Position numbers and translations under genes: made by a program
Assembly: GCA_963797765.1 (NCBI GenBank)
Contig: CAWCQU010000003.1
Coordinates: forward strand, 2,155,446 to 2,219,445
From: JBGPTK01 sp963797765
GTDB taxonomy: Bacteria > Acidobacteriota > Terriglobia > Acidiferrales > UBA7541
DNA length: 64,000 nucleotides
Reading direction: 5' to 3'
Part shown: one piece after another, positions 35,345 to 44,528 of the stretch
Layout of the letters: each line of letters begins with the position of its first letter
Numbering within the stretch: the first letter of the stretch is position 1
Notes under the pieces: generated by a model
Databases searched by the model: none
Told to the model about the DNA's origin: nothing
Seen by the model: the letters and a program-made list of their open reading frames with translations, nothing else

Positions 35345-36472
35345 TCAATTCGCCGGCGCGGCGGCGATGGTAACAGGCTTGCGATGCTCGTAATTATAGT
35401 AAGCCGCACAGGAACCTTCCGACGAAACCATCAAGGCGCCCACAGGCTGCTCGGGTGTGCAGTCGCGCCCGAACAGCTTGCATTGCGCGGGCTTCAGTAC
35501 ACCTTTCAAGACTTCGCCGCATTGCGCCGCCTTGGGATCGGTCACACGAACGCCCGGAACCACGAAGCGCTGCTCCGTATCCCAGTCCGCGTAGCTCGCG
35601 CGAATTTTGAGCGCCGATTGCGAAATAAATCCCAGGCCGCGCCATTCGAAATAGGGACGAAGCTCGAACACTTCTGCCATGGCGCGAAGCGCCGCACGAT
35701 TCCCTTCCCAAGGAACTACGCGTTTGTACTGATTCTCAACTTTTGCCTCGCCCTTGCGAAGTTGGCGCAGCAGCATCACGATCGATTGCAGAATGTCGAG
35801 CGGCTCGAAGCCGGAAACCACCACCGGCCTGTGTTCGTCCTTGGCAATCCATTCATACGGCCGGCAGCCGATCACCGTGGAAACGTGACCCGGTCCCACA
35901 AATCCATCCAAGCGCATGTCCGGTGAATCGAGGATCGCTCGAATCGCGGGAATGATCGTAACGTGATTGCAAAACACGGAAAAATTGCGGAGACCTTCGG
36001 CTTTGGCTCGAATCAGCGTCAGCGCGGTGGAAGGCGCCGTGGTTTCAAACCCGATGGCGAAGAACATCACATGCTTTCCGGGATTGTTGCGAGCCAGCTT
36101 CAGCGCATCCGCCGGCGAATAGACGATCCGAACGTCCATACCGCGCGCCTTGTATTCCAACGGACTTCCATGAGTTCCGGGAACGCGCATCATGTCGCCG
36201 AACGCGGCGAAAATGAAGTCCGGTTGCTCCGCCAGTGATAGGCCGTCATCGATTCTGCCCATGGGAAGCACGCACACAGGGCAGCCGGGCCCGTGAATCA
36301 ATTCCACGTTCTCGGGAAGCAAATCCTTCAAGCCGAAGCGGTAAATCGCGTGCGTGTGTCCGCCACACACCTCCATAATCCGGTAATGCCGCTTCGGATC
36401 GGCAAGCTTGCGGATTTCCTCGCCTGCTTTGGCAATTAATTCAGGCGCGCGGAATTCATCCACGTATTTCAT
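35345..36472 (-). CDS. hypD: Hydrogenase maturation iron-sulfur protein HypD
   Basis: The 375-residue protein carries HypD motifs: EVCGGHTH (Cys41), GPGCPVCVLP, GFETTAPSTALT, a long central part with FCNHVTIIPAI and GFVGPGHVSTVIG, and the C-terminal iron-sulfur Cys set within AAQCGEVLKGVLKP, CKLFGRDCTPE and SEGSCAAYYNY. HypD together with HypC is the scaffold on which Fe(CN)2CO is assembled. Its ATG overlaps the hypC stop (ATGA), a clear translational coupling. Confidence 0.95.
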   Translation of the reverse strand: MKYVDEFRAPELIAKAGEEIRKLADPKRHYRIMEVCGGHTHAIYRFGLKDLLPENVELIHGPGCPVCVLPMGRIDDGLSLAEQPDFIFAAFGDMMRVPGTHGSPLEYKARGMDVRIVYSPADALKLARNNPGKHVMFFAIGFETTAPSTALTLIRAKAEGLRNFSVFCNHVTIIPAIRAILDSPDMRLDGFVGPGHVSTVIGCRPYEWIAKDEHRPVVVSGFEPLDILQSIVMLLRQLRKGEAKVENQYKRVVPWEGNRAALRAMAEVFELRPYFEWRGLGFISQSALKIRASYADWDTEQRFVVPGVRVTDPKAAQCGEVLKGVLKPAQCKLFGRDCTPEQPVGALMVSSEGSCAAYYNYEHRKPVTIAAAPAN

Positions 36473-36777
36473 TGCTTTAGCCTCGGATCCGTTTGTTTCT
36501 GCTCATCATTTTCCAAGCCATAGCCGCGCACTTCTTGCATGGCGGCCTCAGCCTCGCCAAGCATTGCGAGAATTCGCATTTGATCCACGGCGTCGGCTTC
36601 GCTGATCTTGCTCATGGCAAAGCCCACATGGATCAGCACCCAATCGCCCAGGACCGGCGGTTCATCCAGCAACAGGCCTAAGTCCACTTTGCGGCGCACA
36701 CCGGCCACGTCAACCACGGCTTGCTGCGCGTTTTGTGAATCCAATTCGACAATCTTTCCCGGTATCGCTAGACACAC
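36469..36777 (-). CDS. hypC: Hydrogenase maturation chaperone HypC
   Basis: The 102-residue protein starts with the invariant HypC sequence MCLAIPGKIVEL (Cys2 binds the iron), followed by the OB-like VDVAGVRRKVDLGLL and GDWVLIHVGFAMSKI. The start codon is GTG at 36777, preceded by AGGGGG at 7-8 bases. It is the first gene of the maturation operon hypC-D-E-SIS-glutaredoxin-F-A-B-nickel transporter. A possible -10 TACAAT lies about 27-32 bases upstream, without a good -35. Confidence 0.93.
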   Translation of the reverse strand: MCLAIPGKIVELDSQNAQQAVVDVAGVRRKVDLGLLLDEPPVLGDWVLIHVGFAMSKISEADAVDQMRILAMLGEAEAAMQEVRGYGLENDEQKQTDPRLKQ

Positions 36778-36903
36778 GTTGCAGCCCCCTGTATCGAGAA
36801 CATATTGTAGTCCTCAATCGAAGTGGCAGGTGGCCGAAGTTTAAGCGCTCCGCAATTGACGGTTTGCAAGGGTGGCCCGAACGTTCGCAGTCCGGAAGGG
36901 TGC

Positions 36904-36934
36904 CCCACACGTCGGTTTTACGTGTGGGTGTTTT
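36904..36934 (+). terminator. Terminator-like hairpin
   Basis: CCCACACGT at 36904-36912, a seven-base loop and the exact complement ACGTGTGGG at 36920-36928 are followed by TGTTTTG. This is terminator-shaped on the plus strand, but no plus-strand gene ends upstream. It could be part of a small RNA or a leftover repeat. Confidence 0.4.
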
Positions 36935-37111
36935 GACTTTGAATTTCCAAATTTTGTTCGCCGGCGTTTTCCTCTTCGAAAAGTTTTGCACCCTACTCTA
37001 GCGTAGAGCTCCATCCACTCACGAGAGGCAGGCCGTTCTTCCCGATGAAACGAATCGGGATGGACAAGCGGCGGCGCTACAAGACTCCCAATTTCCACGT
37101 GTCGATTTGCC

Positions 37112-37141
37112 TTGACTTCATGGTTACCTTTGTGGTAAATA
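37112..37141 (+). promoter_or_regulatory. Possible sigma-70 promoter
   Basis: TTGACT (37112-37117), an 18-base spacer and TAAATA (37136-37141). GGTTACC and GTGGTA elements nearby (37121-37146) repeat in the same area and may bind a regulator. The next plus-strand gene starts about 450 bases downstream. Confidence 0.35.
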
Positions 37142-37306
37142 GTGGTATGAGAGAATACGCTGACAATCTCCGGTTACCACTTCCGGGCGCCCATCCCTGC
37201 TTGGCATTGCATTTCTCAAGACGCTCCAAAGCACCCATCTCGCAGATAATTTCATTAGGCGCAACGTACATCCCGCAAATGAATTCGGGACCAAAACTCC
37301 GTAATT

Positions 37307-37394
37307 CTAATCGCCTGTCTAATCGCCAATGGAATTCATAGTCAAAATTGCCCAACCCATTGAAAATACAAGGGGTTATAAAATCCTAATCGCC
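37307..37394. repeat. Three CTAATCGCC direct repeats
   Basis: The nine-base word occurs at 37307-37315, 37319-37327 and 37386-37394 within a locally AT-rich non-coding segment. Confidence 0.35.
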
Positions 37395-37588
37395 TCTATA
37401 TCGCATGCTTTTGGGTGCCTTTTTCGGAGACTTGTTTTGCCGGAAATTTCGGGGCGCTGTAGCAGGACAATGCGCTGGCACGGACGAATCATTGACTGGG
37501 TATCTAGCTGCGATGCCAACCGCCGCGATTGCATTTGCCGTTTCACAAGTGTTACGTTTCCGCAGCGTGCGGCAGCGCGGAGGTAATC

Positions 37589-38845
37589 ATGGGGCATTTG
37601 CATCATCATTCCAAAGATACGCACTCCAGGCCTGGGCTAGCCACTCGGCGCGCATTTCTTTCCTCGCTCGTCTCGGCAACCGTTTTGGCGCCGCTGGTTT
37701 TCGGCCAGGAAAAGACTCCATCCGATATGGCCGAGCGCTTCCGCCAAATGTCCGAAGATTTTGAAAAGGAAGGCCTCGCCCAGCCATTCAAGGGAATCAC
37801 GACGGATGGAAAAATAATCCCAGGACTATTTGAAATTACTCCCAGTGGAGTTTCCACCGAGCCCGTGCGAAACGCCGCGGAGAAATTCATCGCATCGCTC
37901 ACCAGCGTGCAACTCGCCCGGAGCATGTTCCCCGTGGACGACATCAAGTGGCGAAAGTGGATGAACCAGCATTTCTACGTGCGCCAGGGAATCAGCTTCC
38001 AGGAGATGACGACCGCCCAGCGGGACGTTGCGTTCGGCTTGCTGAGCGCCTCTCTCAGCGTGAAAGGTTTTGAACTGACGCGCAACGTCATGCGCTTGAA
38101 CGAGACTCTGGCCGAGTTGAGCAACGACCACGTGTTTTTGGGCGAAGATCTTTACTACCTCACCATCATGGGCAAGCCCTCTGCAGTTGAACCGTGGGGC
38201 TGGCAGCTCGATGGCCACCATTCCATCATCAATTACTTCATCGTCGGCGATCAGGTGGTGATGACTCCTCATTTCTTCGGTTCCGAACCTGTCAAGGCCA
38301 CTTCGGGCAAGTACAAAGGTGTGGAAATCCTCCAGCAGGAACAAAACGATGGATTGGCAATGCTGCAGGCGCTTCCCATCGCGCAACGCCAGAAAGCAGT
38401 TCTCAATTTCTCGAAAACTGGCAACAACAACCTGACCGAGGCATTCAAGGATAACGTTGTGCTCGACTACGCCGGCATTCGCGCGGCAGACCTGGCAACA
38501 GCGGACCGCCGGCGCTTGCTTGATCTGGCGCACCTATACATCAGCAACATGGACGATGGCCACGCCCGCGTAAAAATGGACGAAGTCGCCCGGCACATCG
38601 AGCAAACATCTTTCGCGTGGATCGGCGGCATGGAGCCGGACAGCGTTTTCTATTACCGTATTCACAGTCCGGTTGTCCTGATTGAGTTTGACCATCAACT
38701 TCCGGCGAACCTTGCCAAATTCGCGGCTGATCCCAAAAAACCCACGCAGCAACACATTCACTGTGTCGTGCGCACTCCGAACGGCAATGACTATGGGAAG
38801 GATCTCCTGAGGCAGCATTACCAGGCACATCCGCACAAGAGTTAA
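37589..38845 (+). CDS. DUF3500 family exported protein
   Basis: The 418-residue protein begins with a Tat-like signal (ATRRAFLSSLVSATVLAPL). The body matches DUF3500: SVQLARSMFPVDDIKWRKW, LYYLTIMGKP, WGWQLDGHHSIINYFIVGDQ, VMTPHFFGSEPV and a late IEFDHQLPANLA with TQQHIHCVVRTPNGNDYG. GGAGGTAATC precedes the ATG at 37589 at ideal distance, which decides the start; the frame is open upstream to 37529. DUF3500 has no established biochemical role; the conserved His and Trp residues hint at a metal or ligand site. Confidence 0.9.
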   Translation: MGHLHHHSKDTHSRPGLATRRAFLSSLVSATVLAPLVFGQEKTPSDMAERFRQMSEDFEKEGLAQPFKGITTDGKIIPGLFEITPSGVSTEPVRNAAEKFIASLTSVQLARSMFPVDDIKWRKWMNQHFYVRQGISFQEMTTAQRDVAFGLLSASLSVKGFELTRNVMRLNETLAELSNDHVFLGEDLYYLTIMGKPSAVEPWGWQLDGHHSIINYFIVGDQVVMTPHFFGSEPVKATSGKYKGVEILQQEQNDGLAMLQALPIAQRQKAVLNFSKTGNNNLTEAFKDNVVLDYAGIRAADLATADRRRLLDLAHLYISNMDDGHARVKMDEVARHIEQTSFAWIGGMEPDSVFYYRIHSPVVLIEFDHQLPANLAKFAADPKKPTQQHIHCVVRTPNGNDYGKDLLRQHYQAHPHKS

Positions 38846-38914
38846 AGACGGCCTCCCGCCATTCCGCGAAGGCAAGCTCGTCCTGGCAGGTGTAGAATAG
38901 AACGCCAACGGGAA

Positions 38915-39292
38915 ATGCCGCACTTCCCGCCGAGAGCTCGTGAGCGCATCGTGAACGAGAAAGATTCCGTCCGATATAAACGATTGTTACTCGCCAAGCT
39001 GGACGAAGTTTCCTCCGCGAGAACCGGGGAGACTCTGGTTCCCGGTGCAGGAGGCTGGCAAGGTGATCTGGTGGACCAAGCCAACACCGCCGCCGAAGCG
39101 GAACTTCATCTCCATGTGCATAAGTCCGATGCGAATCTGCTGCGGGCGATCGAAGAGGCCTTGGCTCGAATCCGCCGGGGCGAGTTCGGCGTGTGCAAGT
39201 CGTGCGAGCAGCCGATCTCCAAAGCCAGACTCGAAGCCGTGCCCTGGACGCATCTCTGCCGCGAATGCAAGGAACGGCAGAGTGTGAAGTGA
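38915..39292 (+). CDS. DksA/TraR-type zinc-finger protein
   Basis: A small protein of up to 125 residues with a coiled-coil start, a helical middle (ANLLRAIEEALARIRRGEFG) and a C-terminal TraR/DksA zinc finger with four Cys: GVCKSCEQPI and LCRECKERQ. DksA-type proteins bind the RNA polymerase secondary channel and modulate transcription; the Asp pair expected in a true DksA coiled-coil tip is not evident, so this is a DksA-like relative. I took the ATG at 38915; a GTG at 38951 (113 residues) is equally possible. Confidence 0.8.
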   Translation: MPHFPPRARERIVNEKDSVRYKRLLLAKLDEVSSARTGETLVPGAGGWQGDLVDQANTAAEAELHLHVHKSDANLLRAIEEALARIRRGEFGVCKSCEQPISKARLEAVPWTHLCRECKERQSVK

Positions 39293-39418
39293 TCTCGGTT
39301 TGGTTGAAGGCATGGCCGGCCGCAAACGTGGAGCGAGTTCGATTCCAGCGTGAACAATAATTAGGAAGCCTTTCGCTCTTCTGGGAAACCAGGCAATACG
39401 TCCGTTAAATTAAGAGAA

Positions 39419-39688
39419 ATGTTCTACCTCATCATCGCTTTCGTCTGCTGGTTGGTCACGATACCGCTGCACCGATATGTAAAGCGGAGGATGCGGACGG
39501 TGGGACTGCGTCCGAGGCAATTCGTTGGGCCGTTCAGCGCCGCCAAGTTATACCGCGATTACTTAATTGAAGCTCCCGGAAGGAGCTGGCCCTCCTGGCC
39601 CGTCTATTTGCTGAGAATCGTCATCCTCCTGATGTTGGTGGAGCTTGCCAGTGGATTCGCTGCGATTCTATGGTTTAAATCACCCTGA
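39419..39688 (+). CDS. Small two-helix membrane protein
   Basis: An 89-residue protein with an N-terminal membrane helix (FYLIIAFVCWLVTIPL), a basic linker (RYVKRRMRTVGLRPR) and a second helix (YLLRIVILLMLVELASGFAAI). The basic linker should stay in the cytoplasm. No family is recognised. The ATG is preceded only by AAGAGA. Confidence 0.5.
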   Translation: MFYLIIAFVCWLVTIPLHRYVKRRMRTVGLRPRQFVGPFSAAKLYRDYLIEAPGRSWPSWPVYLLRIVILLMLVELASGFAAILWFKSP

Positions 39689-39925
39689 TTTTCGATGTGT
39701 CGAATTCAGCCGGCAAAATTTCCGCGGCATCCGGCTTTTCTCCATGCGCAACAATGTTTACTTAATGGTGCGCACACTACCCTCGGTTCTCACCCGATGA
39801 AGAGTTAAGTTGAATTATCGCGTCACTAACAAGCTGATTCAACGAATCTTAATCGGCCCCAGTTACGAACGCGTTCCGGCAGTCCGATTGCTAGACTCTG
39901 GTTACACGTGCGCTCAAGTCGATTT

Positions 39926-42900
39926 ATGTCTCGGGATAGCAAACCCAGTTTAAACCGAGTCCGACTCACTCATTCATCCGTAGTCCTATTATTACTGTTA
40001 CTCGCGTTCAGCCTGATGCTTACGTCAATCTCCAGACGTTCCAGCAAAAATCCCCCGCCGCTTTACCGTGACGGCGTCGTGCTTATCGCATTCCGTGCAG
40101 GAGTGCAGGAATCATTGCAGGCGGAGATCCTTTCTGGGGCCGGAGCAACAGACGTCAAGCACATCGGCGCAGGCGTCCATGTTTTGGCAGTGGCGAAGGG
40201 CCGCGTGCGCGATGTCGTCCGATTGCTCAAATCGCGTAGCGAAGTTCGATACGCGGAGCCGGATTACATTCAATCCCTCTCCGCAGGGTCTCTGCCGGAT
40301 GACGCATCCATCGGGAATCTATGGTCCGCTCAAAACAACGGGCAATCAATCAACGGCACGGCAGGCACTTCCGGCGCGGATGAACATTCCGCGGCGGCCT
40401 GGAGCGTCACCACGGGAACGAACTCGGTCGTCGTCGCGGTTCTCGACAGCGGCGTGCAATATTCCCATCCCGACCTTGCCACCAATATGTGGAACAACCC
40501 CGGCGGGATTGGCGGCTGTGCTGTCGACACCCACGGCTACAACATTCTCGCGGCGAATTGCGATCCCATGGACGACGACGCCACCTACGGCGGCCATGGC
40601 ACCCATGTGGCGGGAATTCTGGGTGCGCTTGGCAACAATGCCGCTGGCGTCGCAGGTGTGAACTGGACCACCAGCATCATGGCAGTCAAGTGGGTGAGTA
40701 GCGCCGACGTGGGAAATACCAGCGACTTGATCGCTGGGATGGATTGGGTTTTGCACGCCAAGCAAGCGGGTGTGAATGTCCGCGTAGTCAATGACTCCGC
40801 CACTTGGGCAGGCACGGCGATTTCACAAGCGCTCTCCGATGAAATTGATCTTCTGGGAGCAAACGACATTCTCTTCGTCGCCGCTTCCGGGAACACTGCG
40901 CAGAACAACGACCAGGTTCCGAATTATCCCTGCTCCTACAACCGGCCCACGATGATCTGCGTGGCCGCCAGCGATCAGAACGACAATCTATGGAGCTCGG
41001 CGAACTTCGGAGCAGCCAGCGTTCCGCTTGCGGCCCCGGGAGCTAACATCTATTCCACGTTGCGCGCGAGCAATTACGGATATTTGAGCGGCGGCTCGAT
41101 GGCAGCGCCGCAAGTTGCGGGCGCAGCGGCGCTGATTCTCTCGCTCGGCTACCAGCCGGTGGAGAGTCTCAGGTCGATGATCCTGAACAATGTGGATGTC
41201 CTGCCGTCGCTGAGCGGCGAAGTAGGAACCGGAGGCCGCCTGAATGTTTGTAAGGCCGTTCCCGGTTGCGCCGGAGCGGTTGCCACGGTCCCAGCAAATC
41301 TCTCGCTTCCGGTGGTCACCGCGATTCCTCAGCAGGGTTCGCTGCTCGGCGCGTCGACGGGGGCATGGTCGGGGCTTCCTACAACGTATTCGTACCAATG
41401 GAACCGGTGCAATAGCAGCGGCTCGAGTTGCGCTCCGATTCCCGGCGCCAGCGGGCAAACGTATGCGCTGCTCGCGGCGGCGGACGTTCAGGCAACTCTC
41501 AGCGTAACTGTCACCGCTTCCAATTCGCTGGGCACGACCGCGGCGCAATCTGCCGCCAGCGGAATCGTCGCTCCGGCCGTGTCCGCGTTTGCTCTCAGTT
41601 CCAACATTTCGAGCGGATCCACACTCAGCGGGTCGCCACAGTGGCAGGCCACGCCCGCGAACCCAGTCAATTTTGTGCAGTTCTATGTTGACGGAGTTCT
41701 GATGCAAACGGCCACAACGTCGCCGTATCTTTTCAGCTCCGGCGGCGCGTCAACGCTGGATACCACTACGCTGTCAAATGGACCGCACGTATTGGGACTT
41801 CGCGCACTCGCGAGCGACAATCGCACTTACGTTTTCTCCAGCGCAAACGTCAGCGTTTCCAACGCGCCGAAAAATTTGTCGCTTCCGGTAATTTCCGGCT
41901 CGCCAACCGTGGGGCAAACGCTCTCCACATCGAACGGGGTGTGGACTTCGAATCCAACGAGTTTCAGCTACGGTTGGCAGCATTGCGATTCAAGCGGATT
42001 GAACTGCTCGGTAATTACCGGAGCAACCGGCAGCAGCTATACCGTTTCCGCTGCCGATTCCGGATTCACGATCCGTTCATCGGTGACAGCGATCAATTCG
42101 GTTGGATCGGCGACGGCTGTTTCCACCCAAACGGCCGCCACGCCCGGAGGAAAATCCCAGGCGCTTGCGTTGCAGGGCGCTCTGGTGATGGGGCAACTCC
42201 AGACTTCCGGCGCCTCGACAGCCGGATCGGGCGGAACCTCTGTCGCCGTCACAATCAGCGCAACCACGGCGGGAGACCTGTTGCTGGTCGGAATCAATTC
42301 CGACGCATCCACTCTGACGTCTGTTACCGACAACAAATCGAATACGTACACCGCAGCGTCAAAGGTGGTCTCCGGCGGCGAAACTTACGCCATCTACTAC
42401 GCGAAAAATATTATTGGCCGGCGCCACTTCGGTCACGGTGAAGACTTCGTACGGCGATACCGATGTGATCGTCGCCGAATACCAGGGCATGGATACCGCT
42501 GCGCCGTTCGATCAAACGGCCTTCTTCGACAACGGTTACAACGGCGGCGCCTCCTTCACCAGCCACGCCACTCCGCAGACCACCGCCGCGTCGGAACTTT
42601 TGTGGGGATTTGCGGGAGACAAATACGGCAACAAGCCGGTGTGGACTGCCGGCAGCGGATGGACCGCCCGGCGCACGCAGGTTTCGTCCTTTGCGCAGGA
42701 TCAAATCGTCTCGGCGCAGGGTCAATTCACGTCCAGCGGAACCATGAACGCCACCAACGGCTACGAAATCGGCGCGATGATCGCGACATTCAAGTTCAGC
42801 GGCGCGCCGCCTCCGCCGCCGCCCACGATTTCATCCTTCAGCGCCGCTCCGGCGTCCATCACCAGCGGTCAATCTTCACAGTTGTCCTGGAGCGTATCGG

Positions 42901-43288
42901 GCGCCACTTCACTCTCGATCAGCGGAATCGGAACGGTTACTGGAACAACCGCGAGCGTCTCACCCACTGTGACCACTACCTATACGCTCACCGCCACAAA
43001 CACCGGAGGTTCCGCCACCGCGCAAACGACCGTCACAGTTACGCCAGACACGACTCCGCCAACCGTTTCCATCACCGCGCCCGTGGCTGGAGCGACAGTC
43101 TCCGGCACCGTATCGCTAACTGCCAGCGCTTCCGACAACGTCGGAGTCGCCAGCGTGCAATTTCAATTGGGCGGATCGAACCTGGGCAGCGCAATCACCA
43201 CGGCTCCTTACACGGCTTCTTGGAACACAACAACGGTAGCCAACGGACCTTACACGCTCACCGCCATCGCCAAGGATCTTTCCAATAA
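39926..43288 (+). CDS. Secreted S8 subtilase, N-terminal fragment of a giant multidomain protein
   Basis: After a membrane/signal helix (VVLLLLLLAFSLML) comes a fervidolysin-like prodomain (GVVLIAFRAGVQE) and a complete S8 peptidase domain with the triad Asp174 (VLDSGVQ), His224 (GGHGTHVAG) and Ser391 (LSGGSMAAPQ), counted from the ATG at 39926; GTG at 39908 is an alternative start. Ig-like segments follow from about residue 420 and a module beginning LVMGQLQTSGASTAGSGG at about residue 755. Sense ends near 42410, where one extra base throws the frame off; the remaining open part to 43288 is out of register and the protein continues in the frame starting at 42414. Confidence 0.85.
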   Translation: MSRDSKPSLNRVRLTHSSVVLLLLLLAFSLMLTSISRRSSKNPPPLYRDGVVLIAFRAGVQESLQAEILSGAGATDVKHIGAGVHVLAVAKGRVRDVVRLLKSRSEVRYAEPDYIQSLSAGSLPDDASIGNLWSAQNNGQSINGTAGTSGADEHSAAAWSVTTGTNSVVVAVLDSGVQYSHPDLATNMWNNPGGIGGCAVDTHGYNILAANCDPMDDDATYGGHGTHVAGILGALGNNAAGVAGVNWTTSIMAVKWVSSADVGNTSDLIAGMDWVLHAKQAGVNVRVVNDSATWAGTAISQALSDEIDLLGANDILFVAASGNTAQNNDQVPNYPCSYNRPTMICVAASDQNDNLWSSANFGAASVPLAAPGANIYSTLRASNYGYLSGGSMAAPQVAGAAALILSLGYQPVESLRSMILNNVDVLPSLSGEVGTGGRLNVCKAVPGCAGAVATVPANLSLPVVTAIPQQGSLLGASTGAWSGLPTTYSYQWNRCNSSGSSCAPIPGASGQTYALLAAADVQATLSVTVTASNSLGTTAAQSAASGIVAPAVSAFALSSNISSGSTLSGSPQWQATPANPVNFVQFYVDGVLMQTATTSPYLFSSGGASTLDTTTLSNGPHVLGLRALASDNRTYVFSSANVSVSNAPKNLSLPVISGSPTVGQTLSTSNGVWTSNPTSFSYGWQHCDSSGLNCSVITGATGSSYTVSAADSGFTIRSSVTAINSVGSATAVSTQTAATPGGKSQALALQGALVMGQLQTSGASTAGSGGTSVAVTISATTAGDLLLVGINSDASTLTSVTDNKSNTYTAASKVVSGGETYAIYYAKNIIGRRHFGHGEDFVRRYRCDRRRIPGHGYRCAVRSNGLLRQRLQRRRLLHQPRHSADHRRVGTFVGICGRQIRQQAGVDCRQRMDRPAHAGFVLCAGSNRLGAGSIHVQRNHERHQRLRNRRDDRDIQVQRRAASAAAHDFILQRRSGVHHQRSIFTVVLERIGRHFTLDQRNRNGYWNNRERLTHCDHYLYAHRHKHRRFRHRANDRHSYARHDSANRFHHRARGWSDSLRHRIANCQRFRQRRSRQRAISIGRIEPGQRNHHGSLHGFLEHNNGSQRTLHAHRHRQGSFQ

Positions 43289-44528
43289 TTCCGCAACATC
43301 CGCGCCGGTTTCGGTGACGGTGAATAATCCGGTTCCAACCATTACTTCGTTCACCGCCAATCCATCGACGATTACCGCGGGACAGTCCTCAACCCTTTCC
43401 TGGTCGGTCTCCGGTTCCACGTCGCTCTCAATCAGCGGAATTGGAACGGTGACTGGAACATCCACTACGGTTTCACCGGCTCTGACCACCACCTACACGC
43501 TTACGGCTACGAACGCAGCCGGATCGTCCACTGCGCAGGCCACGGTCACCGTCAGCGCCGATACGGCGCCGCCCTCCGTTTCCATTGCCACTCCCACGAC
43601 GGGAGCGACGGTCTCCGGTACGGTCTCAATCACCGCTACTGCTTCGGACAACGTCGGCGTCGCCAGCGTACAGTATCAGCTCGGGGGAACAAATCTCAGT
43701 GGCGTGCTCACCACCGTTCCTTACACTTTCTCTTGGAATACCACGACCTTGGCGAACGGCCCTTATACGCTGACCGCTATCGCGAAAGATGCCGCGAATA
43801 ATACAGGGACTTCAGTTCCCGTCTCGGTGACGGTGAACAATCCACCCCCAGTGATCTCCTCGTTCACGGCCAGTCCGGCAACGATTCTTGCCGGAGGGAG
43901 TTCCACTCTCTCCTGGTCCGTCACCAACGCGACGTCGCTTTCCATCAGCGGGATCGGAACCGTGACTGGGACATCGAAATCCGTTTCGCCCACTCAGACC
44001 ACCACTTACACGCTGACCGCCACCAATATCAGCGGATCGAGCACCGCGCAGACCACGGTCACGATCAGCACCGCCACCGCAAGCATCACGCATATCCAGA
44101 CGACTGGCGCATCCACATCCGCCTCCGGCGCAAGCTCACTCAGCGTCACCATCAATCCAACGCAAGCCGGCAGTTTGCTGATCGTTGGAATTAACACGGA
44201 TGGTTCAAGCATCAACTCCGTCAGCGATAACAAATCGGATGTATTCACCGCGGCTTCCAATAAAGTGGTCGGTGGCAGCACCTTCGCCGTCTTCTATGCG
44301 AAAAATGTTGCCGCGGGAGTCACATCGGTCAGCACCAGTTTTCCGTTCGGCGGCGCCGACGTGGTGGTTGCCGAATACCAGGGCCTCGATCCGGTTGCGC
44401 CGCTGGACAAAACATCGTTCCTCGATAACGGTTATGGCGGCGGCTCGGCCTACACCAGCGGCGCTACTGCGCAGACTGGATGCCGTTCTCGAACTGCTGT
44501 GGGGATTTGCAGGAGACAAATACGGTAA
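42414..44528 (+). CDS. Ig-like repeat fragment of the giant S8 protein
   Basis: Continuing the same gene, this frame reads the rest of the first DNKSNTYTAAS / IVAEYQGMDTAAPFDQ module and then a chain of Ig-like domains of two kinds: one with SLSISGIGTVTG and TTTYTLTAT, one with DNVGVASVQFQLGG and NGPYTLTAIAKD. A second copy of the TGAST...VGINTDGSS module follows (from about 44090). Near 44475 the frame is lost again (QTGCRSRTAV should read as VLELLWGFAGDKYG in the other frame). The many near-identical units also make the DNA itself repetitive, which invites assembly or slippage errors. Confidence 0.75.
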   Translation: MAGATSVTVKTSYGDTDVIVAEYQGMDTAAPFDQTAFFDNGYNGGASFTSHATPQTTAASELLWGFAGDKYGNKPVWTAGSGWTARRTQVSSFAQDQIVSAQGQFTSSGTMNATNGYEIGAMIATFKFSGAPPPPPPTISSFSAAPASITSGQSSQLSWSVSGATSLSISGIGTVTGTTASVSPTVTTTYTLTATNTGGSATAQTTVTVTPDTTPPTVSITAPVAGATVSGTVSLTASASDNVGVASVQFQLGGSNLGSAITTAPYTASWNTTTVANGPYTLTAIAKDLSNNSATSAPVSVTVNNPVPTITSFTANPSTITAGQSSTLSWSVSGSTSLSISGIGTVTGTSTTVSPALTTTYTLTATNAAGSSTAQATVTVSADTAPPSVSIATPTTGATVSGTVSITATASDNVGVASVQYQLGGTNLSGVLTTVPYTFSWNTTTLANGPYTLTAIAKDAANNTGTSVPVSVTVNNPPPVISSFTASPATILAGGSSTLSWSVTNATSLSISGIGTVTGTSKSVSPTQTTTYTLTATNISGSSTAQTTVTISTATASITHIQTTGASTSASGASSLSVTINPTQAGSLLIVGINTDGSSINSVSDNKSDVFTAASNKVVGGSTFAVFYAKNVAAGVTSVSTSFPFGGADVVVAEYQGLDPVAPLDKTSFLDNGYGGGSAYTSGATAQTGCRSRTAVGICRRQIR

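Larger units (their letters stand above)
36778..37588. other. Long divergent non-coding region upstream of hypC and DUF3500
   Basis: These 811 bases hold no credible gene; the small open frames have no ribosome sites. I see a terminator-like hairpin at 36904-36934, a sigma-70-like promoter at 37112-37141 pointing to the DUF3500 gene, and an AT-richer stretch at about 37230-37420 with three CTAATCGCC copies. The distance from that promoter to the DUF3500 start (about 440 bases) would make a long leader. Confidence 0.55.
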
